From assembly GCF_002101785.1 (NCBI RefSeq), contig NZ_LQPJ01000121.1:78962-142961 (forward strand): DNA of 64,000 nucleotides. Direction: 5' to 3'. Position 1 is the stretch's first letter; each line of letters opens with the position of its first letter. Shown one piece after another: positions 1 to 8,192 of this stretch. The position numbers and the translations under genes are program-made. Below the pieces are notes generated by a model, which was not told the DNA's origin, did no database searches, and saw nothing but the letters and a program-made list of their open reading frames with translations. This DNA comes from Mycobacterium palustre. GTDB lineage: Bacteria; Actinomycetota; Actinomycetes; Mycobacteriales; Mycobacteriaceae.

Positions 1-270
1 AAGTTCGGAGTCAACGCCTTCAGCGAGGCCGTACGCCAGGAGGTGCTCGGCAAGCGAGTCCGTGTCGGGGTGGTGGGTCCCGGCACCGTCGATACCGAGA
101 TCTTCAGCCACCTGGCCGGGCCCGCGCGGGAAGCCGTCGAACGCCAGACCGGGGACATGGTGAAGCTGCGCCCGGACGACATCGCCGACGCGGTGCTGTA
201 CATGGTGACCCGCGACCGCCGGGTCGCGGTCAACCACATGCTGGTGCGCGCGGCCGAACAGACGTGGTGA
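1..270 (+). CDS. short-chain dehydrogenase/reductase, C-terminal part (cut by window edge)
   Basis: About 89 residues are visible, starting KFGVNAFSEAVRQE. In classical SDRs this stretch directly follows the active-site Tyr, so the first Lys is probably the catalytic Lys of the YxxxK motif. It is followed by VGPGTVDTEI, the usual PG-x-V/I-x-T segment that closes over the NAD(P) cofactor. The rest is a short helical C-terminus with MVTRDRR. The protein is therefore an NAD(P)-dependent oxidoreductase of unknown substrate; the Rossmann half lies outside the window. The stop TGA overlaps the ATG of the next gene, so the two were probably translated as an operon. Confidence 0.8.
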   Translation, partial: KFGVNAFSEAVRQEVLGKRVRVGVVGPGTVDTEIFSHLAGPAREAVERQTGDMVKLRPDDIADAVLYMVTRDRRVAVNHMLVRAAEQTW

Positions 271-1491
271 TGCGCGACGGGATTCACCGGTTCGCCACCG
301 GCGACCAGCTGCGCCTGGAATTCCCCGCCGATCTCGCCGGCCTCCGCGAGGCCGGCGCCTGTTTTCTCACCGACGCGTTCCGCGCATCCGGTGTGCTCGC
401 AAAGGACAACGCCGTCACCGCCATCACCGAGCTTCGCGAGGTCGCCGGCGGCAGCACCGGACGCAAGGCCGTGCTGTCGGTCGAATACGAGCAGCACCAG
501 CCGGGCCTGCACACCGAGCTGTTTCGTGAAGTTCTCGCGCGACTTCGACAACCCGCGCCGCGACCTGGGTAGGACGCAGATGGAGCCGGAGGTCCGGTTC
601 GCATCGCTGTCGCGCGCGCGTGGATTTCCCATCGCGGTGCCCACCGTCCAGTTCGCCGACTATGACCGCTCCACCGGCACGGGCATACTCATTACCGAAC
701 GAATACCGTTCGGCCGCAACGGCATCGAACGCCAATACCACAAGTGCCTCGACTACGACATGCCCGAGTGCCTCGAACACTATCGCGCGTTGCTCACCGC
801 GCTGGCCCGTCTCGCCGGGGCCGATCGGGCCGGGCGCCTGCCGGCGCACCCGACCGCGCACTTCCCGTTGGACCTGCGGGCCGCGACGGTGGGAAAGCGA
901 GCACCGCTATGCCCGGACACGATGGAACGGCGGTTGACCGAACTGACCGAACTGGTGGCGACGAGTCCGGGGCTGCTGCCCGCGAATGTCGGCTCGCCGC
1001 AATTTCTTACCCGGCTGCGCGGCGACGTTCCGCGGGTCGCGCAGCATGACCGCGCGATCGCCCAGTGGCTCGCCGCCGACGCCGACTGCGTCGCGTTGTG
1101 CCACTGGAACGCCAACGTCGACAACGCCCGGTTTTGGCGCGACGCCGCCGGCACGCTGCGCTGCGGCGGGCCGCGCCTGGATCCGGAACGGCTGCGCCGG
1201 CACACGGTGCTCTATGCGGCCGCGATGGGGGTCTCCCGGTTGCTCGACGTGCCGGCGTTGATACGCAAGCGCTTCGGGGCCGCTGCGCCGAGTTCCCGGA
1301 TGGACCCGCGAATCCGGGACGACGAGAGCGTGCGGGCGCCCCTGCAGATGCTGTCGAACCTGCTGAGCCTGTGGGAACGTCCCCGCTGGGTGACCTACTC
1401 GATTAACCCGGCCCCTGTGATCCCTTGCGTCACAGTGGTTTCGGTGGTCACATCGCGACGGTTCTTGTCGGTGGGCCTGCGTATGGTCTAG
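270..1491 (+). pseudogene. phosphotransferase-like gene, frameshifted and internally shortened
   Basis: Coding starts at ATG 270 (GTG codons at 264 and 267 are alternatives), overlapping the SDR stop. Reading frame 3 runs to HTELF at about 524. Frame 1 then continues as VKFSRDFDNPRRD and FASLSRARGFPIAVPTVQFADY. The frames join perfectly if the single C at 525 is removed (TTTCGTG to TTTGTG). Downstream, a CHWNANVDN segment resembles the catalytic loop of aminoglycoside-phosphotransferase-type kinases. It is followed within about 15 residues by GPRLDPERLRRH, with no D-W/F-G metal-binding motif between them, which suggests an additional in-frame deletion. The C-terminus up to the TAG at 1491 looks unusual. 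Family assignment is moderate, from motif recall. A sequencing error could explain the frameshift but not the missing segment. Confidence 0.65.
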
Positions 1492-1493
1492 GC

Positions 1494-2882
1494 ATGGGTT
1501 CGAGCAGCCGCGAGGAGATCGTCGAGGTCTTTGACGCGTTCGATGCGGACCTGAAACGGTTGTGCGATCTGTCCTTTGACGTGTTTACGACTCCCGAGCG
1601 AATGGCGGCGTTGCAGCGCCTGGAATGCGCGGCGCGCAGGCTGCGGGCACCGCAACACCTGTTGATCAATCAGATCGGCGCGCAGGCAAGCGACAAAGAA
1701 CTGGGCGGCACATTGCGCTCGGCGCTGGCCGACCGCTTGCGTATCACGAAAGCCGAGGCCGGTCGGCGGATCGAGGAAGCGGGCGACCTCGGGGAACGCC
1801 GGGCGCTCACCGGTGCGCCGCTGGCGCCGCGGTTGACCGCGACCGCTACCGCGCAACGCGAGGGGCTGATCGGCGACGCGCACGTGCGAGTGATCCGCGG
1901 CTTCTTCGCGCACCTGCCCGCCGAGGTGGACGTCTCCACTCGAGACGCCGCCGAAGCGGACCTGGCGCACCGAGCGAGCGAATATCGCCCCGACGAGTTG
2001 GCCAAGTACGCGCAGCGGATCATGGACTGGCTCAATCCCGACGGTGAATTCAGCGACCAGGAGCGTGCCCGCAAGCGCGGGATCACGATCGGCAAGCAGG
2101 AATTCGACGGCATGTCGCGAATCAGCGGCATGGTGACCCCGGAGCTGCGGGCCGCGATCGAGGCGATGCTCGCCAAGCTGGCCGCCCCCGGCGCATGCAA
2201 TCCGGAGGACGAAACCCCCGTGGTCGACGGGACCCCCGACGAGGATGCGGTGCGGCGCGACACGCGATCGCAAGCCCAGCGCAACCATGACGGGTTGCTC
2301 GCCGGCCTGCGCGCGCTGTTCGCTTCGGGAGATTTGGGCCAGCACAACGGGTTGCCGGTTTCCATCGTCGTGACCACCACGCTCAAGGAACTGGAGTCGG
2401 CCGCCGGCAAAGCGCTGACCGGCGGCGGGACCCTGGTGCCCATGTCGGACGTGATCCGCTGGGCCAGCCACGCGTACCACTACCTGGCGATCTTCGACCG
2501 CGGCAAGGCGCTGGCGCTGCACCACACGAAGCGGCTGGCCTCACCCGCGCAGCGAATTGTGCTCTACGCCAGGGATCGTGGGTGCACAAAACCGGGTTGC
2601 GACGCCCCCGCGTATCACAGCCAGGTCCACCACGTCCGGGGTTGGGCGGCCACGCACCGCACCGACATCGACGACCTGACGCTCGCGTGTGGCACCGACA
2701 ACCGGCTCGCCGAAAAGGGGTGGACCACCCGCACCAACGCGCGCGGCGAGACCGAATGGATCCCGCCGCCCCACCTCGACCACGGGCAGCCCAGAACCAA
2801 TGCCTTCCATCACCCCGAGAGATTCCTGCGGGATGGAGACGGCGACGGAGTCGATGGCGGGGATGATGACGAGCCCGTTTGA
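1494..2882 (+). CDS. DUF222 / HNH endonuclease domain protein (13E12 repeat family)
   Basis: A 462-residue protein starting at ATG 1494, two bases after the preceding stop. The long helical N-terminal part (about residues 20-300) is of DUF222 type. The C-terminal HNH nuclease domain shows CTKPGCD, then HSQVHHVRGWA, then LTLACGTDNRLAEKGW: the zinc-binding cysteines, the HH of the beta-beta-alpha metal finger and the final N. Such 13E12/REP family proteins are multicopy in mycobacteria and are thought to be nucleases, often linked to mobile or repetitive DNA; their role is not known. An acidic tail (DGDGDGVDGGDDDE) ends the protein. The gene converges on the minus-strand M24 gene with only two bases between the stops. 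Confidence 0.85.
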   Translation: MGSSSREEIVEVFDAFDADLKRLCDLSFDVFTTPERMAALQRLECAARRLRAPQHLLINQIGAQASDKELGGTLRSALADRLRITKAEAGRRIEEAGDLGERRALTGAPLAPRLTATATAQREGLIGDAHVRVIRGFFAHLPAEVDVSTRDAAEADLAHRASEYRPDELAKYAQRIMDWLNPDGEFSDQERARKRGITIGKQEFDGMSRISGMVTPELRAAIEAMLAKLAAPGACNPEDETPVVDGTPDEDAVRRDTRSQAQRNHDGLLAGLRALFASGDLGQHNGLPVSIVVTTTLKELESAAGKALTGGGTLVPMSDVIRWASHAYHYLAIFDRGKALALHHTKRLASPAQRIVLYARDRGCTKPGCDAPAYHSQVHHVRGWAATHRTDIDDLTLACGTDNRLAEKGWTTRTNARGETEWIPPPHLDHGQPRTNAFHHPERFLRDGDGDGVDGGDDDEPV

Positions 2883-2884
2883 CG

Positions 2885-4030
2885 TCAGCCCCACGACGGG
2901 CTGTCGGTCAACACCTCTGCGCCGCCGTCGGTGATCTGGACGGTGTCGCGGCGGAACACCGCGCCCACGCTGCGCTGCCACACATAGCCGGTGACCGCCA
3001 GCACCATGCCGGCGTCGAGGCGTTCGTCTTCCCCCGCGGCACACAGCGTTTCGCAGACGACAGGCGGGTCGAAACCGAGCCCCAGGCCGTGCGCGACGGG
3101 CATGGGCGGCAGCGGCTCGCCGGCCGCCTCGTACGCGGCGAGGAGCCCGCTGGCCGGCGCGCCGGGGCGGCAGGCCGCGATCAGCCTGTCGTGCAAGGCG
3201 TTCGAACGGCCGAACAGCGCGCCCAGCCGGGCGCGGACCCCGGCGCCGTCCGACTCGCCGTCCGCGCCGCCGGCCGGCCAGGTGCGGCCCACCTCGCCGA
3301 CGTACCCGTCGGCGAGCGCGCCGGCGGCCAACGCCACCAGGTCGCCCGCCCGCACCTCGCCGGTCGCACCCGCGCGCCGCCACGGATGCTCCCGTGGCGT
3401 CACCCACGCGGCATCCTGGGTGGCCGGCGTGCTCACCCCGCCGGCGGCCATCGCCTCGAGCACCGCCCCGGTCAGCGTTCGCTCGAAGCTGCCCGGCCGC
3501 AATTCCGCGACGGCGGCGGCGATTCCACGCTCGGCGGCGCGCAGCGCCGGGCCCATCGCCGCGATCTCGTCGGGCGTCTTGATGCGGCGCGCCGCGCGCA
3601 GGGCCGGCTCGGCGTCGACGAGTTCGGCGTTCGGGAACGCCTCGGGCAGCAGCGCCGCGAACGTCGGTGTGATGGCGTCGGTTCCGACCCGCCGCGCCGC
3701 CCGCGCGCCCTCGATGCCCTTCAACACACCGATGAGCGTCATCGGGTTCCACGCCAGCCCGTAGAGCCGGTCGCGGCCGATCTCGTCGGGCACCCCCTCG
3801 TCGTCGGTGCTGTTCAGGTAGACCTCCCCGGTAGCGCGCACCATCACGCAGACCGGGCCGAACGGCCGGGTGCCGGCGATCCACAGCTGGGGCGCGCCGG
3901 TGACATAGCGGACGTTGGCCTGCCGCCCCAGCACCAGGACGTCGAGGCCGTAGGCGTCCATCTGGGCCAGCGCCCGCTCCCGCCGCCCGGTCCGCAGCGG
4001 GCCGGGGTCCGGCGCGACCTCGGTCGTCAC
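2885..4030 (-). CDS. M24-family (Xaa-Pro peptidase-like) protein with degenerate metal site
   Basis: A 381-residue protein of pita-bread fold. It begins at GTG 4030, overlapping the upstream M24 gene by GTGA, so the two are translationally coupled. The creatinase-like N-terminal domain (about 1-140) contains LDVLVLGRQANVRYVTG. In the C-terminal domain the five metal ligands of M24 enzymes (D, D, H, E, E) are mostly replaced. The first Asp is Ala (VALAAG), the second is Glu (GYVGEVGRTW), the His is kept (AHGLGLGF), the first Glu is Thr (VLAVTGY) and the last is Arg (FRRDTV). Hydrolase activity is therefore unlikely. It may be a partner or regulatory subunit of the intact neighbour, or a repurposed enzyme. 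Confidence 0.8.
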   Translation of the reverse strand: MTTEVAPDPGPLRTGRRERALAQMDAYGLDVLVLGRQANVRYVTGAPQLWIAGTRPFGPVCVMVRATGEVYLNSTDDEGVPDEIGRDRLYGLAWNPMTLIGVLKGIEGARAARRVGTDAITPTFAALLPEAFPNAELVDAEPALRAARRIKTPDEIAAMGPALRAAERGIAAAVAELRPGSFERTLTGAVLEAMAAGGVSTPATQDAAWVTPREHPWRRAGATGEVRAGDLVALAAGALADGYVGEVGRTWPAGGADGESDGAGVRARLGALFGRSNALHDRLIAACRPGAPASGLLAAYEAAGEPLPPMPVAHGLGLGFDPPVVCETLCAAGEDERLDAGMVLAVTGYVWQRSVGAVFRRDTVQITDGGAEVLTDSPSWG

Positions 4031-5277
4031 GGGGCGTCGCCATAGGGCGCGTAGGGGTAGTCGGTGATCGGCGTGTAGCCGTCCTCGGTGATCACCACGA
4101 TCTCCTCACTGCGATAGCCGCCCGTGCCGTCCTCCCACACCACCGGCTCGAGCACCAGGACCATGCCCGGCGGGAAGACGAAGCTGTCGTCGTATTCCTC
4201 GCCGAGGTCCGTCCCGATCATCGGCGCTTCGGCGGGGTAGGTGCCGATGCCATGGCCCAGATAAAAGTGCGGCAGCCACGGCTTGCGGCCGCCGTTGGCC
4301 GCGATCGCCGCGCGCGCCAAATCACCCGACGTGGCACCGGCTTTGGTGACCGCCAGGGTCGCGTCCAGGATCGCGCGCCATTGCCGGAACTGATCTTGCT
4401 GCCGCGGTGAGGGCTCGTCGCCCACCAGCCAGGTTCGGCCGAAGTCCGAGCAGTAGCCGGCATAGCTGATGCTGATGTCGGTCCACAACACGTCGCCGGC
4501 GGCCAGCTCGCGAGCCGTGGGCAACAGCGGCAGCGCGAGATCGCCGTGCGTCGTCCACACCCCGGCTTCCCGCGAGCCGGGCATCACCTGCCAGATGGCT
4601 TCGAGCATGTTGGTGGTTGCGCCCAACTCGAAAGCGCGGCGCACCAGCCTGGCCGAAAGGTCGATCTGGCGCACGCCGGGCGCCAGCGCCGTCTGCACGT
4701 CCGCCATGGCCTCCTCGGTGATCCGCGAGGCCCGGCGCAGACACGAGATCTCGTCGCGGGTCTTTTGCAGCTGGGCCGCGCCGACGACGATCGCCGCGTC
4801 GATGGGCGGCTTGGATCCGAACAGGGCGGTCGCCGACCGCCGCATCGCACCGGTCAGCTCGTCGACGGCGACGGTCGCGCCCGGCGGGATCAGCCCGGAC
4901 AGCATCCGGGCGAATTCGGCTACCCCGTGGTCGAATTCGAGATAGACCGGGCCGTGCAGGTGGTCCTCGGGCAGGGGCGGATCCGCCGGATCCCCGGTGG
5001 CGCCGCCCCGGAACGGCATGAACAGGTGCGGGTGCTCGTCGTCGGCCAGCACCACCGCCACCGGTCGCTCGACGTGCGAAAGGCCCGCGTCGAGCAGGGG
5101 CCAGACGGCGCCCGTCGCATAGCCGACATAGCCGTTCATCGACAGGACCAGCGCGTCGACGCCGTGGTCGGCCATCGCGGCGCGAAGCCGCGCGCCGATC
5201 TCCGAACGCATGCGTGCCCAGTCCGGCTGATCCGGGATGTCGATCGCCGTTCCGCGCGGCGCGAGTGAGTGACCCAT
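4027..5277 (-). CDS. M24-family metallopeptidase (Xaa-Pro aminopeptidase-like), metal site intact
   Basis: A 416-residue protein starting at ATG 5277. It has an N-terminal creatinase-like domain (VDALVLSMNGYVGYATG) and a C-terminal M24 domain. The metal ligands are visible in order: Asp in VLWTDISIS, Asp in GYCSDFGRTW, His in LGHGIGTYPAEAP, Glu in VLVLEPVVWED and Glu in YRSEEIVVIT. A dinuclear metal hydrolase acting on an Xaa-Pro or other imino bond is expected; the substrate is unknown. It lies directly behind the P450/amidohydrolase chimera (one base between that stop and this start) and overlaps the degenerate paralogue, so all three appear to form one transcript below the TetR gene. Confidence 0.85.
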   Translation of the reverse strand: MGHSLAPRGTAIDIPDQPDWARMRSEIGARLRAAMADHGVDALVLSMNGYVGYATGAVWPLLDAGLSHVERPVAVVLADDEHPHLFMPFRGGATGDPADPPLPEDHLHGPVYLEFDHGVAEFARMLSGLIPPGATVAVDELTGAMRRSATALFGSKPPIDAAIVVGAAQLQKTRDEISCLRRASRITEEAMADVQTALAPGVRQIDLSARLVRRAFELGATTNMLEAIWQVMPGSREAGVWTTHGDLALPLLPTARELAAGDVLWTDISISYAGYCSDFGRTWLVGDEPSPRQQDQFRQWRAILDATLAVTKAGATSGDLARAAIAANGGRKPWLPHFYLGHGIGTYPAEAPMIGTDLGEEYDDSFVFPPGMVLVLEPVVWEDGTGGYRSEEIVVITEDGYTPITDYPYAPYGDAP

Positions 5278-5278
5278 G

Positions 5279-5719
5279 CTAGATGCCCAGAAATCTTTTG
5301 ACGTTGCCGCCGACGACCCGCACCGCGTCCTCCGGGCCGACGGCGTCGACCACCGCGGCCAGCGACCTCTCGGAATAGCCGAAGGTGCTTTCGTTGTGCG
5401 GATAATCCGACGACCACATCACCTTGTCGATCCCGATGTCGTCGATCTGGCCAAGGTTAAGGCCGTCGACCATGAGCATCCCCTCGTTCCAGTGCGGGTA
5501 GCCCGGCAGCCGGTCGTCGACGCTGGCGCGCGAATCGGCGAACAACGCCCGGATCGCGTCGTAGCCGTGGATCAGCCAGGGGGTGCTGCCGTCCCAAATC
5601 CTGACCCTGCTCAACTGGCTATCTGCGTTGAGCGACAACACCTTTGGGGGCGGCGCGAACGGGCAACCCGGGGCCCGGGTCATCGGGAAGTCGGGGATCG
5701 CGGTCGAGATCTCGGTCAT
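5279..5719 (-). pseudogene. in-frame chimera: cytochrome P450 N-terminus fused to amidohydrolase C-terminus
   Basis: The 146-codon ORF starts at ATG 5719 behind a strong GAGGAGG ribosome site and overlaps the TetR stop by ATGA. Residues 1 to about 82 (FPMTRAPGCPFAPPP, VRIWDGSTPWLIHGYDAIRA, DDRLPGYPHWNEGML) are typical of the start of an actinobacterial P450. From about residue 84 the sequence becomes DDIGIDKVMWSSDYPHNEST and FGYSERS, ending VVGGNVKRFLGI, which is the C-terminus of COG2159-type amidohydrolases. No haem-binding Cys motif and no amidohydrolase metal-binding core remain. A deletion from inside a P450 gene into a neighbouring amidohydrolase gene, keeping frame, explains it. Function is unlikely, although a short protein should be made. 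Fusion point is about 5470-5475. Confidence 0.75.
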
Positions 5720-6392
5720 CGTCCTCCTCGGTTTTCGTCCGCGGCGCTCACGTGGACGGGCGCGCGCCACAGGCCGACGATCGCGTCGATCAGCCCCTCG
5801 CCGGCGACCGGCCAGCTGGAACGCGACCGGGGCCCGTGCTCGGCCAGCGCGCCCTCGTGCTCGGCGCACGTGTGCATGAGCAGGTTGCGCACCATCACGA
5901 TCCGTTCGTGGCGCACCCGGCGGGGCAGGTCGGGCAGGCAGCGGATGATGCCGTCGATGGTTTGCACGAGCATCGGGGACGTCAGCGCGTCCTTGGTGAC
6001 GACGTGCCGGTAGGTGGGATCGGCCATCGCCTGCGCGGCGAACCGCGCGTACCAACTCGGGGTCCCCAGCGCCGGAGGTGATCGGTGAGTGGGCGCACCA
6101 GCGCGCCCACCCAGTCGCGCAATTCCGTCGAATCGCCGACGTCGGCCAGCATTCGCGTGCGCAGTTCCTCGATCGGTTCCCGGTGCTTGCGTTCGATCGC
6201 CCGCAGCAGGTCAATCCTGGTCCCGAAGTGATAGCACGCCGCGGCGTTGTTGCCCTGGCCGGCCGCGTCGCTGATCTGCCGGTTGGACACCGCGTACATG
6301 CCGCGCTCGGCGAACAGCACCTCGGCGGCGGTCAAGAGCGCCTCGCGGGTGCCCGTGGACCTGGGGGAACGGGCGATACGCTCGGCCGTCAT
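5716..6392 (-). pseudogene. TetR-family transcriptional regulator, frameshifted
   Basis: Starts at ATG 6392 (GTG 6407 is possible). The N-terminal helix-turn-helix is intact: LLTAAEVLFAERG, then ISDAAGQGNNAAACYHFGTR. The frame is lost at about 6070-6071. The first frame reads PLTDHLRRWGP, while the downstream frame resumes as LGTPSWYARFAAQAMADPTY and RHVVTKDALTSPM and runs to the TGA at 5716. One missing base (CTC CGG CG- CTG) explains it. As written, only a DNA-binding domain with a wrong tail would be made, which could not dimerise normally. The stop overlaps the next ORF by ATGA, so this was the first gene of the P450/amidohydrolase/M24 transcript and probably its autoregulator. Confidence 0.75.
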
Positions 6393-6417
6393 CGCCCCAG
6401 TGAACACCGGCCAACGT

Positions 6418-6441
6418 CTTAAATCAAGCAGTTGATTTAAG
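6418..6441. promoter_or_regulatory. perfect 24-bp palindrome, likely TetR operator
   Basis: Arms CTTAAATCAA (6418-6427) and TTGATTTAAG (6432-6441) are perfect inverted repeats around GCAG. The element is AT-rich in a GC-rich setting and lies 26 bp upstream of the TetR ATG. Size and symmetry fit a TetR-family dimer site, presumably for the adjacent, now frameshifted, regulator. No other gene lies close except the divergent Ddn-type gene 130 bp to the right. Confidence 0.75.
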
Positions 6442-6572
6442 AGCGCGCCGCTCGGCCGGTAGCGCGGCCGAATCGGGCGGGGGTCGATCCGGCGGAGGTC
6501 AATTCCCCAGGGGTCAAGATGAATTCATCGTCGGGACGCCCAAGCCGTGCTCGCGCCGAATAGAGTGATCGC

Positions 6573-7049
6573 GTGAATCCGCTGCAGCGGGTGGCGCGCA
6601 ACCCGACGGCCTACCGCTGGCTGGTGCTCACCGCGCGGCCGGTCGCCGAAGTGCTCGAGGCCGTGCTCCGGTTCATCACCGCGGGGCGACTCGGCGTGCT
6701 GGATCTCACCGGCCTGCCCAACGTGCAGATCACCGCCCCGGGGCGCAAGACCGGGCTGGCCCGCACGGCGACGGTGCAGTGCGTGCCCGCCGACGATGGG
6801 CTGCTGGTGGTCGGCTCCAACTGGGGCCGGGACCGCCACCCGTCGTGGTCGGCGAATCTCAAAGCGGCACAACGGGTCAGCGTGCGCAGGCGGGGTCATC
6901 GCTTCACCGCGAAGGTGCGGTTGCTCACCGGCGAGGAGCGCGATCGGGCATGGGCCGCGGCCCTGGCGCACTGGCCGAACTATCAGATCGCCCAGGATCG
7001 GGCCGGCGGCCGCCGGTTTCGCCTGTTTCTTCTCACGCCCACCGCCTGA
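6573..7049 (+). CDS. Ddn/Rv3547-type deazaflavin-dependent nitroreductase family protein
   Basis: 158 residues starting at GTG 6573. The pattern VQITAPGRKTGLARTATVQ, DDGLLVVGSNWGRDRHPSW and NLKAAQRVSVRRRG is the split-barrel F420H2-binding signature of the Ddn family (for example Rv3547). Members reduce quinones, unsaturated carbonyls or nitro drugs using F420. The Ser/Asn and His/Pro-Trp residues around the cofactor pocket are present, and length matches the family. It is a single-gene unit, transcribed away from the TetR palindrome. Which F420 reaction it performs cannot be read from sequence. Confidence 0.85.
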   Translation: MNPLQRVARNPTAYRWLVLTARPVAEVLEAVLRFITAGRLGVLDLTGLPNVQITAPGRKTGLARTATVQCVPADDGLLVVGSNWGRDRHPSWSANLKAAQRVSVRRRGHRFTAKVRLLTGEERDRAWAAALAHWPNYQIAQDRAGGRRFRLFLLTPTA

Positions 7050-7096
7050 TCGCCGCTCAACCGCCCAGGGCGGATCCCAGGGCGGATCAGAGGCCG

Positions 7097-8038
7097 CTAC
7101 CGAGCCGCGTGACTGCTGATGTGGGCGAGCAGGTCCCGGGCGGCCCCCGCCGGCGGTGTCCGTCCACCGACCCAGACGGCGCGGAAATGGCGTTGCAGGT
7201 TCAGCTCCGGGACGGCAACCTCGCGCAGCCGCCCGATCGCGAGGTCGTCGGCGACGGCCAGCCGGCTCATCACGGTGGGCCCCGCGCCGGCGACCACCGC
7301 GGCGCGCACTGCGGCGGCGGAGGACAGCTCGAGGACGGGATCCGCCTGCTGCTCAGTTTCGCCCAACACCCGCCGCAAAGCGGCGGTCAACGCGTCCCTG
7401 GTCCCCGACCCCCGTTCGCGCGTCACCAGAGGCGTTCGGCTGAGTTCCGCCGCGGACACGGGCCGTTGGCGCTGGGCCCATTTGTGGTCGGCGGGCACCA
7501 CCAGCACGAGCTCGTCGCGTCCGATCACCTTGGTGCGCAACCCCTTTGGCGGATACGGGGTCTCGACGAATCCTAGGTCCGCGGCGCCGTCCCGCACCGC
7601 CGCGACGACGTGGTCGCTGTTGGTCGCGGTCATGATGACTTCGGGACCGCCGGTGCCGAGTCGGCGCCCCGCGGCCTGAAGTGACACCAGCCAGCGGGGC
7701 ATGAGTTGCTCGGCGATCGTCAGGCTGGCGGCCACCCGGACCCGCCTGCGCCGTTCGGATCGCAGTGATGCTAATCCGGCGTCCACATGTTGGGCGACGT
7801 CGAGCAAGCGATCCGCCCATTCCGCCACCACGACACCCGCGGGCGTCAGCTGCGAGCCGCGCGGCGTCCTGACGACCAATGCCACCCCGGTCTGGGCCTC
7901 GATCGAGGCCAGTCGGGCCGAAACCGCCTGCTGGGTCAGCCCGAATTCCCTGGCCGCGGCGCCGATGCTGCCGCTCCGGGCGATCGCTACGAATATCTCC
8001 AGCGCGGACAGCTCCGGCAGGTGGGCGCTAAGCGGCAT
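7097..8038 (-). CDS. LysR-family transcriptional regulator
   Basis: 313 residues from ATG 8038. The N-terminal winged helix-turn-helix is clear (LEIFVAIARSGSIGAAAREF, LTQQAVSARLASIEAQTG, TPRGSQLTPAG). A periplasmic-binding-protein-like effector domain follows (residues about 95-300: VRVAASLTIAEQLMPRWL, DLGFVETPYPP, ELVLVVPADH, SSAAAVRAAVVAGAGPTVMS). It is divergent from the molybdo-oxidase at 8193 with about 150 bp between starts that holds several inverted repeats. The usual LysR arrangement therefore suggests autorepression and effector-dependent activation of the oxidase, perhaps in response to a sulfur compound; the effector is inferred only from the neighbour. Confidence 0.88.
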   Translation of the reverse strand: MPLSAHLPELSALEIFVAIARSGSIGAAAREFGLTQQAVSARLASIEAQTGVALVVRTPRGSQLTPAGVVVAEWADRLLDVAQHVDAGLASLRSERRRRVRVAASLTIAEQLMPRWLVSLQAAGRRLGTGGPEVIMTATNSDHVVAAVRDGAADLGFVETPYPPKGLRTKVIGRDELVLVVPADHKWAQRQRPVSAAELSRTPLVTRERGSGTRDALTAALRRVLGETEQQADPVLELSSAAAVRAAVVAGAGPTVMSRLAVADDLAIGRLREVAVPELNLQRHFRAVWVGGRTPPAGAARDLLAHISSHAAR

Positions 8039-8060
8039 GACGATCCTCCGGCGCCAGCCT

Positions 8061-8117
8061 ACAAGTCACACTTGTGAGGACGCCCGAAGCCCACAAGCCT
8101 GATTTGTGGGCCCACAA
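8061..8117. promoter_or_regulatory. LysR-type operator region with repeated ACAAG/CCCACAA half-sites
   Basis: Three symmetrical elements lie between the divergent LysR and molybdo-oxidase genes. ACAAG-N5-CTTGT spans 8061-8075. GCCCACAA and TTGTGGGC with 7 bp between span 8089-8111. The 14-bp palindrome TTGTGGGCCCACAA at 8104-8117 shares an arm with the second element. The T-N11-A shape and side-by-side recognition and activation sites are typical of LysR regulators. Assignment to the adjacent LysR gene is inference. Confidence 0.7.
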
Positions 8118-8192
8118 AGTCCGCACCCCTGGCACCGGCCGCGGAAAAAGGTGACGATTCCTCACGACGCGGCCGAACAGGAGACGGTGAGA

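Noticed and set aside
1488..2525. long minus-strand frame opposite the DUF222/HNH gene
   Set aside because: High GC gives long antisense frames; the translation is repetitive Arg/Gly/Ala, with no domain, while the plus frame has clear motifs.
8064..8077. TCACA-N2-TGTGA-like sequence as a CRP site
   Set aside because: The half-sites point the wrong way for CRP (TCACA first, only two bases between) and fit the LysR-type repeat better.
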